From: Ryuthela nishihirai
Taxonomy: Eukaryota; Arthropoda; Arachnida; Araneae; Heptathelidae
Direction of reading: 5' to 3'
DNA: 64,000 bases
Assembly: GCA_038380435.1 (NCBI GenBank)
Contig: JAWZYU010000028.1
Span: 40,669,095 to 40,733,094, forward strand
Part shown: positions 1 to 10,756 of the stretch, piece by piece
How positions within the stretch are numbered: position 1 is the stretch's first letter
Layout of the letters: every line of letters begins with the position of its first letter
Program-made: the position numbers and the translations under genes
The notes under the pieces: model-generated
The model's input: the letters and a program-made list of their open reading frames with translations, nothing else
The model's database searches: none
What the model was told of the DNA's origin: nothing

Positions 1-3000
1 GATTCAATGCAAAGCATAGGCTTAGCATACACAACTGGTTCAATGCGAAGCATAGGCTTAGCACAACTGATTCAATGCAAAGCATAGGCTAAGCACACAC
101 AACTGATTCAATGCAAAGCATAGGCTTAGCACAACTGATTCAATGCAAAGCATAGGCTTAGCACAACTGATTCAATGCAAAGCAAAGGCTTAGCACAAAT
201 GATTCAATGCAAAGCATAGGCTTAGCACACACAACTGGTTCAATGCGAAACATAGGCTTAGCACACACAACTGGTTAAATGCGAAACATAGGCTTAGCAC
301 ACACAACAGATTCAATGCAAAGCATAGGCTTAGCACAACTGATTCAATACAAAGCATAGGCTTAGCACAACTGGTTCAATGCGAAGCATAGGCTTAGCAC
401 AACTGATTCAATGCAAAGCATAGGCTTAGCACAACTGATTCAATGCAAAGCATAGGCTTAGCACAAATGATTCAATGCAAAGCATAGGCTTAGCACAAAT
501 GATTCAATGCAAAGCATAGGCTTAGCACACACAACTGGTTCAATGCGAAGCATAGGCTTAGCACACACAACAGATTCAATGCAAAGCATAGGCATAGCAC
601 AACTGATTCAATGCAAAACATAGGCTTAGCACACACAACAGATTCAATGCAAAGCATAGGCTTAGCACACACAACAGATTCAATGCAAAGCATAGGCTTA
701 GCACAACTGATTCAATGCAAGCATAGGCTAAGCACACACAACAGATTTAATGCAAAGCATAGGCTTAGCACAAATGATTCAATGCGAAGCATAGGCTTAG
801 CACAACTGATTCAATGCAAAGCATAGGCTTAACACAACTGGTTCAATGCAAACCATAGGCTTAGCACACACAACAGATTCATTGCAAAGCATAGGCTTAG
901 CACAACTGATTCAATGCAAGCATAGGCTAAGCACACACAACAGATTTAATGCAAAGCATAGGCTTAGAACAAATGATTCAATGCGAAGCATAGGCTTAGC
1001 ACACACAACTGGTTCAATGCGAAGCATAGGCTTAGCACAACTGATTCAATGCAAAGCATAGGCTAAGCACACACAACAGATTCAATGCAAAGCATAGGCT
1101 TAGCACAACTGATTCAATACAAAGCATAGGCTTAGCACAACTGGTTCAATGCGAAGCATAGGCTTAGCACAACTGATTCAATGCAAAGCATAGGCTAAGC
1201 ACACACAACAGATTCAATGCAAAGCATAGGCTTAGCACAACTGATTCAGTACAAAGCATAGGCTTAGCACACACAACAGATTCAATGCAAAGCATAGGCT
1301 TAGCACAACTGATTCAATGCAAGCATAGGCTAAGCACACACAACAGATTTAATGCAAAGCATAGGCTTAGCACAAATGATTCAATGCAAAGCATAGGCTT
1401 AGCACACACAACTGGTTCAATGCGAAACATAGGCTTAGCACACACAACAGGTTCAATGCAAAGCATAGGCTTAGCACAACTGATTCAATGCAAAGCATAG
1501 GCTTAGCACAACTGATTCAATGCAAAGCATAGGCTTAGCACACAAAACTGGTTCAATGCGAAACATAGGCTTAGCACACACAACTGGTTAAATGCAAAAC
1601 ATAGGCTTAGCACACACAACAGATTCAATGCAAAGCATAGGCTTAGCACAACTGATTCAATGCAAAGCATAGGCTTAGCACACACAACTGGTTCAATGTG
1701 AAGCATAGGCTTAGCACAACTGATTCAATGCAAAGCATAGGCTAAGCACACACAACTGGTTCAATGCAAAGCATAGGCATAGCACAACTGATTCAATGCA
1801 AAGCATAGGCTTAGCACACACAACAGATTCAATGCAAAGCATAGGCTTAGCACACACAACAGATTCAATGCAAAGCATAAGCTTAGCACAACTGATTCAA
1901 TGCAAGCATAGGCTAAGCAAACACAACAGATTTAATGCAAAGCATAGGCTTAGCACAAATGATTCAATGCAAAGCATAGGCTTAGCACACACAACTGGTT
2001 CAATGCGAAGCATAGGCTTAGCACAACTGATTCAATGCAAAGCATAGGCTAAGCACACACAACAGATTCAATGCAAAGCATAGGCTTAGCACAACTGATT
2101 CAATACAAAGCATAGGCTTAGCACAACTGGTTCAATGCGAAGCATAGTCTTAGCACAACTGATTCAATGCAAAGCATAGGCTAAGTACACACAACAGATT
2201 CAATGCAAAGCATAGACTTAGTACAAATGATTCAATGCAAAGCATAGGCTTAGCACACACAACTGGTTCAATGCGAAACATAGGCTTAGCACACACAACA
2301 GGTTCAATTCAAAGCATAGGCTTAGCACAACTGATTCAATGCAAAGCATAGGCTTAGCACACACAACTGATTCAATGCAAAGCATAGGCCTAGCACAACT
2401 GATTCAATGCAAAGCAACGGCTTAGCACAAATGATTCAATGCAAAGCATAGGCTTAGCACACACAACTGGTTCAATGCGAAACATAGGCTTAGCACACAC
2501 AACTGGTTAAATGCGAAACATAGGCTTAGCACACACAACAGATTCAATGCAAAGCATAGGCTTAGCACAACTGATTCAATACAAAGCATAGGCTTAGCAC
2601 AACTGGTTCAATGCGAAGCATAGGCTTAGCACAACTGATTCAATGCAAAGCATAGGCTTAGCACAAATGATTCAATGCAAAGCATAGGCTTAGCACACAA
2701 CTGGTTCAATGCGAAGCATAGGCTTAGCACACAACTGGTTCAATGCGAAGCATAGGCTTAGCACACACAACAGGTTCAATGCAAAGCATAGGCTTAACAC
2801 ACACAACAGATTCAATGCAAAGCATAGGCTTAGCACAACTGATTCAATGCAAAGCGTAGGCTTAGCACAACAGATTCAATGCAAAGCATAGGCTTAGCAC
2901 ACACAACAGGTTCAATGCGAAGCATAGGCTTAGCACACACAACAGATTCAATGCAATGCATAGGCTTAGCACAACTGAGTCAATGCAAAGCATAGGCTTA

Positions 3001-3130
3001 GTACAACTGTTCCAATGCAAAGCACAGGCTTAGCATAATTATTACGACGTAAAGCATAGGCTTAGAGTAACTGTTCCAATGTAAAGCACAGGCTTAGCAA
3101 TACTATTTCAATGTAAAGCGCAGGTTAGTT
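1..3130. repeat. Minisatellite of 32/36-bp units, about 90 copies
   Basis: Direct tandem repeat around the core gcataggcttagcac, with units of 32 bp or 36 bp that differ by two extra CA steps (cacaact versus cacacacaact). Common variants are atgcaaagcat/atgcgaagcat and actga/actgg/acaga/aatga. Some units lack one base (caatgcaagcat, near 712, 917, 1317 and 1907). It is homogeneous to about 2990, then becomes increasingly mutated. Short open frames exist on both strands because units lack stops in some frames; they are not genes. The left edge is outside the window. Confidence 0.95.
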
Positions 3131-3520
3131 TCATTTATGACAACCTTAAGCAAAAATCAGCATAATTTATATCATCATGAAGCACAGACTAAATCAACCA
3201 AACGTAGATCAACGCAAAACGCGAGGTTTCGCAATATTTATAAATATCTAATATTAATATATCCTGAGCATATGCTGATCCCGTGGCCGAGTGCTTAGCG
3301 TGCTTTGTTACTGATCGAAGGAACATGGGTCCGAGCCCGCAGTAAGGCATCGATGCTTGTGTTGTCTTTCTGCTGAGGTCTCGCCTTCTATACGGCGTAT
3401 TAAACTAAGATCTCTGTGGCAAGCAGCTTTTTCAGGTGGAATTTATTTATAAAGCACAGTCTTAGCATAATTTACCGAACCTGAAACACAGTCTCAGTAC
3501 AGTTTGTAACAAAGTAAAGT
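3131..3520. repeat. Decayed edge of the minisatellite
   Basis: Relics such as aaagcacagtcttagcata (near 3452) and tgaagcacagactaaatc (near 3178) show that this is degenerate satellite interrupted by a SINE B copy. Old units at the edge and clean units inside is the usual pattern for an array homogenised from its centre. Confidence 0.6.
3279..3437 (+). mobile_element. SINE B copy, diverged
   Basis: The tRNA-like head has an A box (tggccgagtgct) and a B box-like segment (gggtccgagcccg), followed by the family body ttgtctttctgctgagg and the remnant tctgtggcaagcagct. It inserted into the decaying minisatellite and has lost part of its body. Confidence 0.8.
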
Positions 3521-3719
3521 CCAAACATCCATATTAACAATAGTGCAATATAAATTCGTTTGAGAATCAAAACACTTCCTTTAGCGATTCAGTGACTTAA
3601 AGAATTATGTGTTAGCCGTTTTCCTTTTATTATTTTTTTTTTACCCAATAGCATTTTTTTATTTCATTTTCTGCGGGACATTTTTATAAAACAGTTACTG
3701 CGAGATAGTCCTTAAAATG
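3521..3719. other. Non-repetitive AT-rich stretch
   Basis: No gene, RNA or repeat was recognised; it contains a T-rich run near 3635. Confidence 0.5.
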
Positions 3720-4160
3720 GGGGCAGAACTTTTGATAAGGGATTTTTTAATGAAGCGGGAGTAAAAATTGGGACTTTGTAATTATTTTTGAGGATTGCAT
3801 GAGCCATTCTGTGAGGGGATGATCTGAACGTTGTCACCGAACGTTTAGTTGGACTTGGCAAATTTCAGATGAGAGTAGAAATCAAGGGACTTATTCGGGA
3901 GTTTGTGATCGGTGAGGTAGGAGTTTAATAGAGGGGGCGGAACTTTTGATAAGGGGTATTTTTAATAAAGGGGCGGAACTTTTGATAAGGGGTATTTTTA
4001 ATAAAGGGTGGCAGAACTTTTGATAAGGGGGTTTTTTAATGAGGGTGGAGTAAAAATTGGGAATAATTTCAGTTAAAATAGAAGGCTTTTCTAAATATAG
4101 TACTCATAATATGCACTAGATGGGGCCATTGTTTTTTTTAATAAGGGGGAGGAATTTTTA
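3720..4160. repeat. Short tandem repeat, about 36-bp units
   Basis: The phrase gaacttttgataagggg recurs at about 3725, 3940, 3975 and 4013, each followed by a tttttaataaaggg- or ttttttaatgagg-like segment. Three adjacent units (3935-4050) are clear; the flanks carry decayed copies. Confidence 0.75.
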
Positions 4161-4164
4161 ATAA

Positions 4165-4300
4165 AGGGGGAATTAATTAATTAATTATTAATTCATGGTT
4201 AATTATGGATATTAATAAGGAGGAGTGACCGAACGTGACGTCATATCACGTGACCGGAAGGGGGCGTGGCCGGTGACGTCATGCCGGAAGTATTAACTAC
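4165..4300. promoter_or_regulatory. Candidate promoter/enhancer: CRE, E-box, ETS and GC-box cluster
   Basis: Within 55 bases are TGACGTCA at 4236-4243 and 4274-4281 (CREB/ATF sites), TCACGTGA at 4246-4253 (bHLH E-box), ACCGGAAG at 4253-4260 and CCGGAAG at 4284-4290 (ETS sites), and GGGGCGTGG at 4261-4269 (Sp/KLF type). An AT-rich run with repeated TAATTA homeodomain-type cores lies just upstream (4166-4200). These motifs are typical of housekeeping bidirectional promoters in animals. No first exon could be assigned on either side, so function is inferred from motif density alone. Confidence 0.45.
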
Positions 4301-4326
4301 GGTGCAGTGCGACTACACTATTAGTG

Positions 4327-4533
4327 TTAAATGAGATTCTTCTTTCCCTCATTTGATAGCATTTGCTTGAAATCCCCCCCTTCTTTCTCTAATTTTCCCT
4401 CCTTACGCAATACAAGCAAAGTACAAAACACTGAAGGGGAATCTTCGACCATTTCCTCCTGTTGAATTCCCATTCCTCTATTCTCTGTTTCTTGAAACTT
4501 CTCCTTACAACTTTCCAGCGATGGTTCGTACAC
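4327..4533 (-). other. Unassigned 68-codon open frame beside the motif cluster
   Basis: This frame lies in non-repeat DNA and encodes a hydrophilic, Glu/Lys-rich peptide (contains EKFQETENRGMG). No family was recognised. It reads toward the CRE/ETS cluster, so the cluster would lie at its 3' side, which argues against it being the cluster's target gene. It may be chance or an exon fragment. Confidence 0.12.
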
Positions 4534-4894
4534 GTAATTAAATCTGTGGCCACAATTCCCTCTTCGGGAGTTTAATTACCTGGTTTTACTTCTGTTGTTT
4601 CAGATTAATCCGGACGAAAAAGAAGGAGCGTAATTGATATTTAATGATATTTTAAGCAGGTACACTAAAGACGAAAAAATTAATTCTCTCGACTTATGAA
4701 CATTGGCAAAACAGATCTCGGGAGACTGGTTCTGCTTGGCGGGGTTCACTTCTTTAACGCGATTCATTCTGAAACTTTCATTTAAGGCTGATTAGTAAAG
4801 ATAAATTTGTGAATGATAAGCCAAGGAAAACTGATTAAAGTTTAGCTGTGTGTTGTTGTGGTATTTGAGGTAGAAGCCGTTTACTGAATTCGCT

Positions 4895-5287
4895 GGGGCG
4901 GGGTTGGCTCAGTCGGTAGCGCGCCAGGTTCGTAATCTGTAGTTCCCAGGTTCGAGTCCCAGCTGGGCCAGCGTTGAGATTTATCTCCGCAAAATTCCCC
5001 GCCCTGCCCACGGTCAGTAGGGGACACCGATGGGCTTGGAAAGGCCGCCGTCCGTCGGGTGGGACGTTAATCCGTGGCCCCGTGTACGGGAGAGCCATAC
5101 CCTGTGCACGTTAAATAACATGCTGGATGGCCTTGACGGGAGGCTACTATCTGTCTCCCAACAGCTGTTCCAGTGGGTCCCCTCCCCCAACCTTCTCTGA
5201 GCCTTCGGGGTCCATGTGACCTGGCCATTTAGCCCATGGTGTGCAAAAAAGTGCCGCTCAGAGGTAAAACAACCCAACCCAACCCAT
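4895..5287 (+). mobile_element. SINE A, full length (family description)
   Basis: Family definition: a tRNA-derived head with A box (ggctcagtcggtagcgcgcc), a Met-like anticodon arm (aggctcgtaatctg, CGT at the anticodon position) and B box ggttcgagtccc. The body of about 300 bp includes gttgagatttatctccgc, gacgttaagccgtggc, ggatggccttgacgggagg and tttagcccatggtgtgc. The 3' end is aggtaaaacaaccc plus (aaccc)n. Total length is 385-400 bp. It is presumed to be transcribed by Pol III from the internal promoter and moved by an unidentified LINE. Antisense copies show open frames of 60-105 codons that recur in the window; these are shadows of the SINE. Confidence 0.95.
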
Positions 5288-5696
5288 CTTCTGCGAAAGT
5301 TACAAGCAGTTGTCGTCACTTTGATTACCATTCATAGACAGCAAGACTTTCAACTATAGGCTCTTTTGACTCTTAGGATCCGTCCTAAAAAAAAAAACTG
5401 TCTCTAATAGTAAAAGATATCTGTCTGTGGGGCCGTAACTCACCGGAAATCATGGTAGACGCTTCAAAATTTCACAGTGTTTGCCGTCCAAATTTTTGCA
5501 GTTACAAGTTTCGAATCGAAATTACAAAATGGGCGCTTTCTAGAACAAAAACATTTACCATACGATTTCTATAGGAAACATATAGGAAATTGCCAAATCA
5601 ATTGTTACCATACGATTCCTATAGGAAACGGTAGTCACTGCCAAATCAATTGCTACCATTTTCTGAAGTTCAGGCGTGATTTAATTATTTGGAGTT
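5288..5696. other. Non-repetitive stretch
   Basis: It contains a short direct repeat (taccatacgatttctataggaaac near 5570, repeated as taccatacgattcctatagg near 5607). No gene was recognised. Confidence 0.4.
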
Positions 5697-6063
5697 ACTG
5701 AGCGGCACTTTTTTGCACACCATGGGCTAAATGGCCAGGTCACAAGGACCCCGAAGGCTCGGAGAAGGTTGGGGGAGGGACCCACTGGAACAGCTGTTGG
5801 GAGACAGATGGTAGCCTCCCGTCAAGGCCATCCAGCGTGTTCTTTAACGTGCACAGGGTATGGCTCTCCCGCACACGGGGCCACGGCTTAACGTCCCATC
5901 CGACGGACGGCGGCCTTTCCAAGCCCATCGGTGTCCCCTACTGACCGTGGGCAGGGCGGGGAATTTTGCGGAGATAAATCTCAACGCTGACTCAGCTGGG
6001 ACTCGAACCTGGGAACTGCAGATTACGAGCCTGGCGCGCTACCGACTGAGCCACCCCCGCCCC
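5697..6063 (-). mobile_element. SINE A, lacking its 3' tail
   Basis: Antisense copy running from tgagcggcacttttttgc to ccacccccgcccc. The (aaccc)n tail is missing at the left; the rest is close to consensus. Confidence 0.93.
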
Positions 6064-6634
6064 AGCGCGAGAAAGGCGCCGAGCAATAACGAAACAACAG
6101 TCTTGACGTGTCAAGGGACGCCGCTCTTACTCAAACAAAACCCTTAAGGGTAGGGTTCGATTCTGAGTGAGAATCAGTCTTGAGCGTCGCTGTCAAACGG
6201 GAAGGATGTTTGAACATTCATCAAGGGACGCGTATTCAAATGTCGTGCCATCAAACGCGCTTACTCAAAGAAAAACCCATAAGGAGAGGGTTCGATTCTA
6301 TGTGAGAATCAAGATTCTTGGTGAATCAAATACAGTTCTGTGGAACTGAAGTGCATTCTCAGTGAACCACGTTGTAGACAAAGGTTGGATATCCTTTCGC
6401 CGAGTTTGAGGTCGGTAATGCGAGAATCTGTAAAGTGCGGTTGTCCACCTCATTGCATAATTGTTTGCAGCAGCAAAGGCCTACGGAGTCGAGCGCATCC
6501 CCAGCACGTGATTGTATATAAGTGTGAATAAACTGTGTCGTCCCTATACAACTCTCGTGCGTGAATTATTGGATATATCTCTATACATCGCTTGGCGCAG
6601 CAAGTCTGAGGCATACGTCGGTACGGGTGTAACA
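6064..6634. other. Unique sequence with a weak internal repeat
   Basis: Two related blocks (cccttaagggtagggttcgattctgagtgagaatca near 6140 and cccataaggagagggttcgattctatgtgagaatc near 6276) contain ggttcgattct, a B box-like motif. They may be remnants of a tRNA-related element; similar text recurs near 14140. No coding evidence. Confidence 0.35.
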
Positions 6635-7023
6635 TTTGTTTGGTTTGTTTTACCTCTGAGCGGCACTTTTTTGACACCATGGGCTAAATGGCCAGGTCAC
6701 ATGGACCCCGAAGGCTCAGAGAAGGTTGGGGGAGGGATCCACTGGAACAGCTGTTGGGAGACAGATGGTAGCCTCCCGTCAAGGCCATCCATTGGGTTCT
6801 TTAACATGCACAGGGTATGGCTCTCCCGCACACGGAGCCACGGCTTAACGTCCCATCCGACGGACGGCGGTCTTTCTTAGCCCGCCGGTGTCCCCTACTG
6901 ACCGTGGGCAGGGCGGGGAGTTTTGAGGAGATAAATCTCAACGCTATCCCAGCTGGGACTCGAACCTGAGAACTGCAGATTACGAGCCTGTCGCGCTACC
7001 GACTGAGCCACCCCCGCCCTACA
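6635..7023 (-). mobile_element. SINE A with TSD
   Basis: Complete antisense copy flanked by the duplication ggtgtaaca (6626-6634 and 7024-7032). The tail is reduced to tttggtttgttttacc. Confidence 0.93.
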
Positions 7024-7032
7024 GGTGTAACA

Positions 7033-7568
7033 ACCCGCAAACCTGTTATTTCACCGAAGTAAGGATGAATGCAATTAAGGGACAAATTCATCGTCCTCCG
7101 GCGGCCACGACATTTGGCCCAGGGGTACAATGGCCTTCCCCCCTCCCCCCAAGAAAAAAAAATTCGGTCGTCTTATACGAATTCTCAAACTTGTTTCTTT
7201 TATTCGATATCTGAAATGGTTGTCTTCGGACAACTTTAATTTATCTCCAAGTGGGTATCCAATTCTAAAAATAGTCTTAAAAAAAAAAACTGCGAAATTT
7301 TGATTCCTTATAGAATATCATTTATTTCAACCTTTCCCGTGCAGAAAAATATTTCAGTAATTTGGAAACCCTACCCGAGCTTTATTCTCAGATATTCCCC
7401 CTAACCCGAAACTAAATCCTGGATACGTCGTAATCCTGGCAGGATCTGGAATTCACAAAACTAACTTTAATGCAGTGAAAAATCAGAATATAATGCCGAT
7501 AAGACAGATGAACGAGCTGCAGTGAATTTATGATAAACGTGTCATGAACGCTCGCGTATGCTTATGCG
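7033..7568. other. Non-repetitive stretch
   Basis: No gene or recognised repeat; it has short A/C homopolymer runs near 7138-7162. Confidence 0.4.
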
Positions 7569-7580
7569 TGAGATCTACGA

Positions 7581-7967
7581 TGGGTTGGGTTGTTTTACCT
7601 CTGAGCGGCACTATTTTGCACACCATGGGCTAAATGGCCAGGTTACATGGACCCCGAAGGCTCAGAGAAGGTTGGGGGAGGGGACCCACTGGAACAGCAG
7701 TTGGGAGACAGATGGTAGCCTCCCGTCAAGGCCATCCAGCATGTTCTTTAACGTGCACAGGGTATGTCTCTCCCGCACACGGGGCCACGGTTTAACGTCC
7801 CATCCGACGAACGGCGGCCTTTCCAAGCCCATCGGTGTCCCCTACTGACCGTGGGCAGGGCGGGAAATTTTGCGGAGATAAATCTCAACGCTGACCCAGC
7901 TGGGACTCGAACCTGGGAACTACAGATTACGAGCCTGGCGCGCTACCGACTGAGCCACCCCCGCCCC
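7581..7967 (-). mobile_element. SINE A with TSD
   Basis: Complete antisense copy near consensus, flanked by tgagatctacg (7569-7579 and 7968-7978). Low divergence suggests recent insertion. Confidence 0.95.
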
Positions 7968-8130
7968 TGAGATCTACGTAAACAACAAATTGGAACACAG
8001 AACCTATCTGAAAATTAGGAAAGATGGAATTGTTATTGTTGGAGTTGTGGATATGTGAAAGGGGACGTAGTCAGTCTCAGCCTGTACACGAGAAGTGTTT
8101 AGAAATAGGTGTTTTATGTGTTTGCCGTCC

Positions 8131-8335
8131 CGTTGCCGAGTGGTTAGCACGCTTGGCTACTGCTCTAAGGACCTGGGTTCGAGCCCCGGATTAGGCATGG
8201 ATGTCTGTATCGTTTTTCTGCTGAGGTCCTGCCATCCTCTCAGATCTCCTACTGTGGCATATAAATCTGACAGGCTCCTGTCAGACCTCTGTGGCAAGCA
8301 GCTGCTTGAGGGGGTATATATTTTTATTTTTATGT
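8131..8335 (+). mobile_element. SINE B, full length (family description)
   Basis: Family definition: tRNA-like head with A box (ttgccgagtggttagcac here, tggccgagtggttagcgcgc in consensus), anticodon region ttggctactg and B box gggttcgagccccgg. The body is gcatggatgt, ttttctgctgaggtcctgcc and actgacaggctcctgtc; the 3' part is acctctgtggcaagcagctgcttgaggggg followed by a T/A-rich tail (tatttattt). Length is about 200 bp. The A-box pattern resembles tRNA-Ser/Leu-type genes. Two palindromic blocks, gacaggctcctgtc and caagcagctgcttg, are kept in nearly all copies. Confidence 0.93.
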
Positions 8336-8528
8336 GGTAAATGCGAGGGAGGTTAATTAATTTCATTAGTGTAAATCCTATTAGTGAATTATTAAAGAAA
8401 ATAAGAGTGGTATACGCCTGAAGTGAAAAGTATTCAAGAGACATGGCAACTTAAGAATGAAGAAGAAGAAACGCCGAATAAAAAAAGCTAGTCTTAACTT
8501 TTCTGAAGGAAGAGATTATTGCATGATG

Positions 8529-8678
8529 TACAGTCGGTCAAAAAATATCCGAACAATATGGTTGATTACAGAATTCAGAAAAAATCGTTGCCAGATATTT
8601 TTTCCGAATTCTGTAATCAACCAAAATCGTTACCAGATATTTTTTTCTGAAATCTGTAATCAACCATAGGGTTCGGAT
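8529..8678. mobile_element. Foldback MITE, truncated
   Basis: Starts with the family terminus TACAGTCG(G/C)TCAAAAAA and ends in a complementary arm (ctgtaatcaaccatagggttcgg) that lacks about the last 20 bases of the right terminus. The interior is shorter than in other copies. Confidence 0.85.
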
Positions 8679-8756
8679 CACGGAGGTATGAATGACAGGA
8701 GACGCCCTAACGCGCTTTCCCTGTCCAAGGAAAATGATGCTGACGCAGCAGGGCGG

Positions 8757-9158
8757 GAGGGGCGGGGGTGGCTCAGTCGGTAGCGCGCCAGGCTCGTAAT
8801 CTGCAGTTCTCAGGTTCGAGTCCCAGCTGGGTCAGCCTTGAGATTTATCTCCGCAAAAATTCCCCGCCCTGCCCACGGTCAGTAGGGGACACTGATGGGC
8901 TTGGAAAGGCCGCCGTCCGTCGGATGGGACGTTAAGCCGTGGCCCCGTGTGCCACGGCTTAACCGGAGAGCCATACCCTGTGCACTTTAAAGAACACGCT
9001 GGATAGCCTTGACGGGAGGCTACCATCTGTCTCCCAACAGCTGTTCCAGTGGGTCCCCTCCCCCAACCTTCTCTGAGCCTTCGGGGTCCTTGTGACCTGG
9101 CCATTTAGCCCATGGTGTACAAAAAAGTGCCGCTCAGAGGTGAAACAACACAAAACAC
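8757..9158 (+). mobile_element. SINE A with TSD and small internal rearrangement
   Basis: Full-length copy flanked by the 14-bp duplication acgcagcagggcgg (8743-8756 and 9159-9172). An extra copy of gtgccacggcttaacc was inserted near 8948 beside the normal site, in inverted order relative to its neighbour. Confidence 0.95.
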
Positions 9159-9172
9159 ACGCAGCAGGGCGG

Positions 9173-9680
9173 TAGCCATGTTGTTGCATTCAAAACAAAC
9201 CGTCTGCCGCTGCAATCAAGCCTACTTTTCACGTGCTATACTCAGTTTTACTGTGCGTTATATGCGGGAAGATTATTTTTTTACGACTAAGAAAAAGCCC
9301 ATTTAAGCTATTTGGAATTTCTATTGCTTTTTTTAATGCAATAAATATTTCCATACAGAATTACTGTATAGCAGAACTATTTATGTATTTCGTTGAATAC
9401 GACAATAACAAACAATTGCAAGATTTTGAAAGTTTATTTATACTGCACTGATAACAGTAGAAAACATTTCATGGATAAAACACTAAACATTATATGCAAT
9501 AGCAGCATTTAAACTGCAAAAAAATCACATTTGTAAGATTCAGAAAATAGCTGTTTTACGTTAAAAAAATTCTCATTCCACAAAAATAAAAAAAATTTGC
9601 TTAACAAAACTAAATAAAGCCAATAGTATAAGAAGTAAAAAAAAGAACTAAAAAAATATATATATTTATACAAAAAAAAA
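9173..9680. other. AT-rich unique stretch
   Basis: No gene recognised. The last 150 bases are A-rich and lead into a tRNA-like fragment. Confidence 0.4.
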
Positions 9681-9683
9681 ACG

Positions 9684-9712
9684 CCCCAGATGGTGGCTCG
9701 AACCCACCAGCT
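9684..9712 (-). other. tRNA 3'-half-like fragment
   Basis: On the minus strand it reads ggtgggttcgagccacc, a perfect five-pair T arm (GGTGG/CCACC) closing a GTTCGAG loop, followed by an acceptor-like end and a T run (Pol III terminator-like, the A run at 9673-9682 on the plus strand). The 5' half is absent because the 43-bp array begins there. It is probably the end of a tRNA-derived repeat, not a functional tRNA. Confidence 0.45.
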
Positions 9713-9727
9713 CTATGTTTGTACCCT

Positions 9728-10415
9728 CAGCTTCACATCTCTCCCCCATCTCATGCTCATTCTCCTCCCTCAGCTTCACATCTCTCTCCCATCTCATGCT
9801 CATTCTCCTCCCTCAGCTTCACATCTCTCCCCCATCTCATGCTCATTCTCCTCCCTCAGCTTCACATCTCTCCCCCATCTCATGCTCATTCTCCTCCCTC
9901 AGCTTCACATCTCTCCCCCATCTCATGCTCATTCTCCTCCCTCAGCTTCACATCTCTCCCCCATCTCATGCTCATTCTCCTCCCTCAGCTTCACATCTCT
10001 CCCCCATCTCATGCTCATTCTCCTCCCTCAGCTTCACATCTCTCCCCCATCTCATGCTCATTCTCCTCCCTCAGCTTCACATCTCTCCCCCATCTCATGC
10101 TCATTCTCCTCCCTCAGCTTCACATCTCTCCCCCATCTCATGCTCATTCTCCTCCCTCAGCTTCACATCTCTCCCCCATCTCATGCTCATTCTCCTCCCT
10201 CAGCTTCACATCTCTCCCCCATCTCATGCTCATTCTCCTCCCTCAGCTTCACATCTCTCCCCCATCTCATGCTCATTCTCCTCCCTCAGCTTCACATCTC
10301 TCCCCCATCTCATGCTCATTCTCCTCCCTCAGCTTCACATCTCTCCCCCATCTCATGCTCATTCTCCTTCCTCAGCTTCACATATCTCCCCCATCTCATG
10401 CTCATTCTCCTCCCT
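9728..10415. repeat. 43-bp minisatellite, 16 units
   Basis: The unit begins at cagcttcaca and repeats every 43 bases from 9728 to 10415, exactly 16 times, with very few substitutions (for example at 9787, 10369 and 10384). It is pyrimidine-rich on the plus strand. Since 43 is not a multiple of three and the unit has no plus-strand stops, all three plus frames stay open for 230-265 codons with the same 43-residue super-repeat. That is a consequence of the repeat, not evidence of a protein. Confidence 0.97.
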
Positions 10416-10429
10416 CGACCAGAGTTAAC

Positions 10430-10740
10430 AATCAATACAAAATACACAATTATTACAATCTCTCAAAAAAAATCTCATAAGGATTGAAATACATCCCCTC
10501 AGCCATAAAGGGAAATTTCAAAATAACATCTGAAAAAACTATGTGAAAAAAAGAAGCAACTAAAAATTATACTAAGCAAAAATAATAAAAAATTTTAAAA
10601 ATATAAAAAAAAAGAAAAAAAATATATCCACAGGGTGAAGGGAATATAATATCCATTTAAAAAAAAAAGGCAACGTTCCAGACAGTAGCTTGAACCCGAC
10701 ATCTCACCTTAGTTTAATGTCTATATCATTTTTTAGAAAA
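10430..10740. other. A-rich stretch with a tRNA-like fragment
   Basis: AT-rich sequence. At about 10668-10705 the minus strand shows gggttcaagct (B box-like) after an A run, a diverged partner of the fragment at 9684-9712. The two fragments flank the 43-bp array on both sides. Confidence 0.4.
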
Positions 10741-10756
10741 AAATTGTCTTGAGCCG

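Noticed and set aside
1..3130. CRISPR-like direct repeats
   Set aside because: There are no unique spacers between repeats; units are contiguous, variable in length and part of a eukaryotic repeat landscape.
4915..4970. Functional tRNA gene
   Set aside because: The heads of SINE A and B have A and B boxes but do not fold into a full cloverleaf with a proper acceptor, and they continue into SINE bodies.
5014..5331. Recurrent 60-105-codon frames (for example with HFFAHHGLNGQVTW or GRAGNFAEINLNADPAG) as a conserved gene family
   Set aside because: All coincide with SINE A in antisense orientation and vary with its truncations and indels; they are translations of a Pol III element.
9690..10487. 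Protein of 265 residues rich in Ser, Pro, His and Leu
   Set aside because: Three overlapping frames are equally open because the 43-bp unit has no stops; no frame shows preference.
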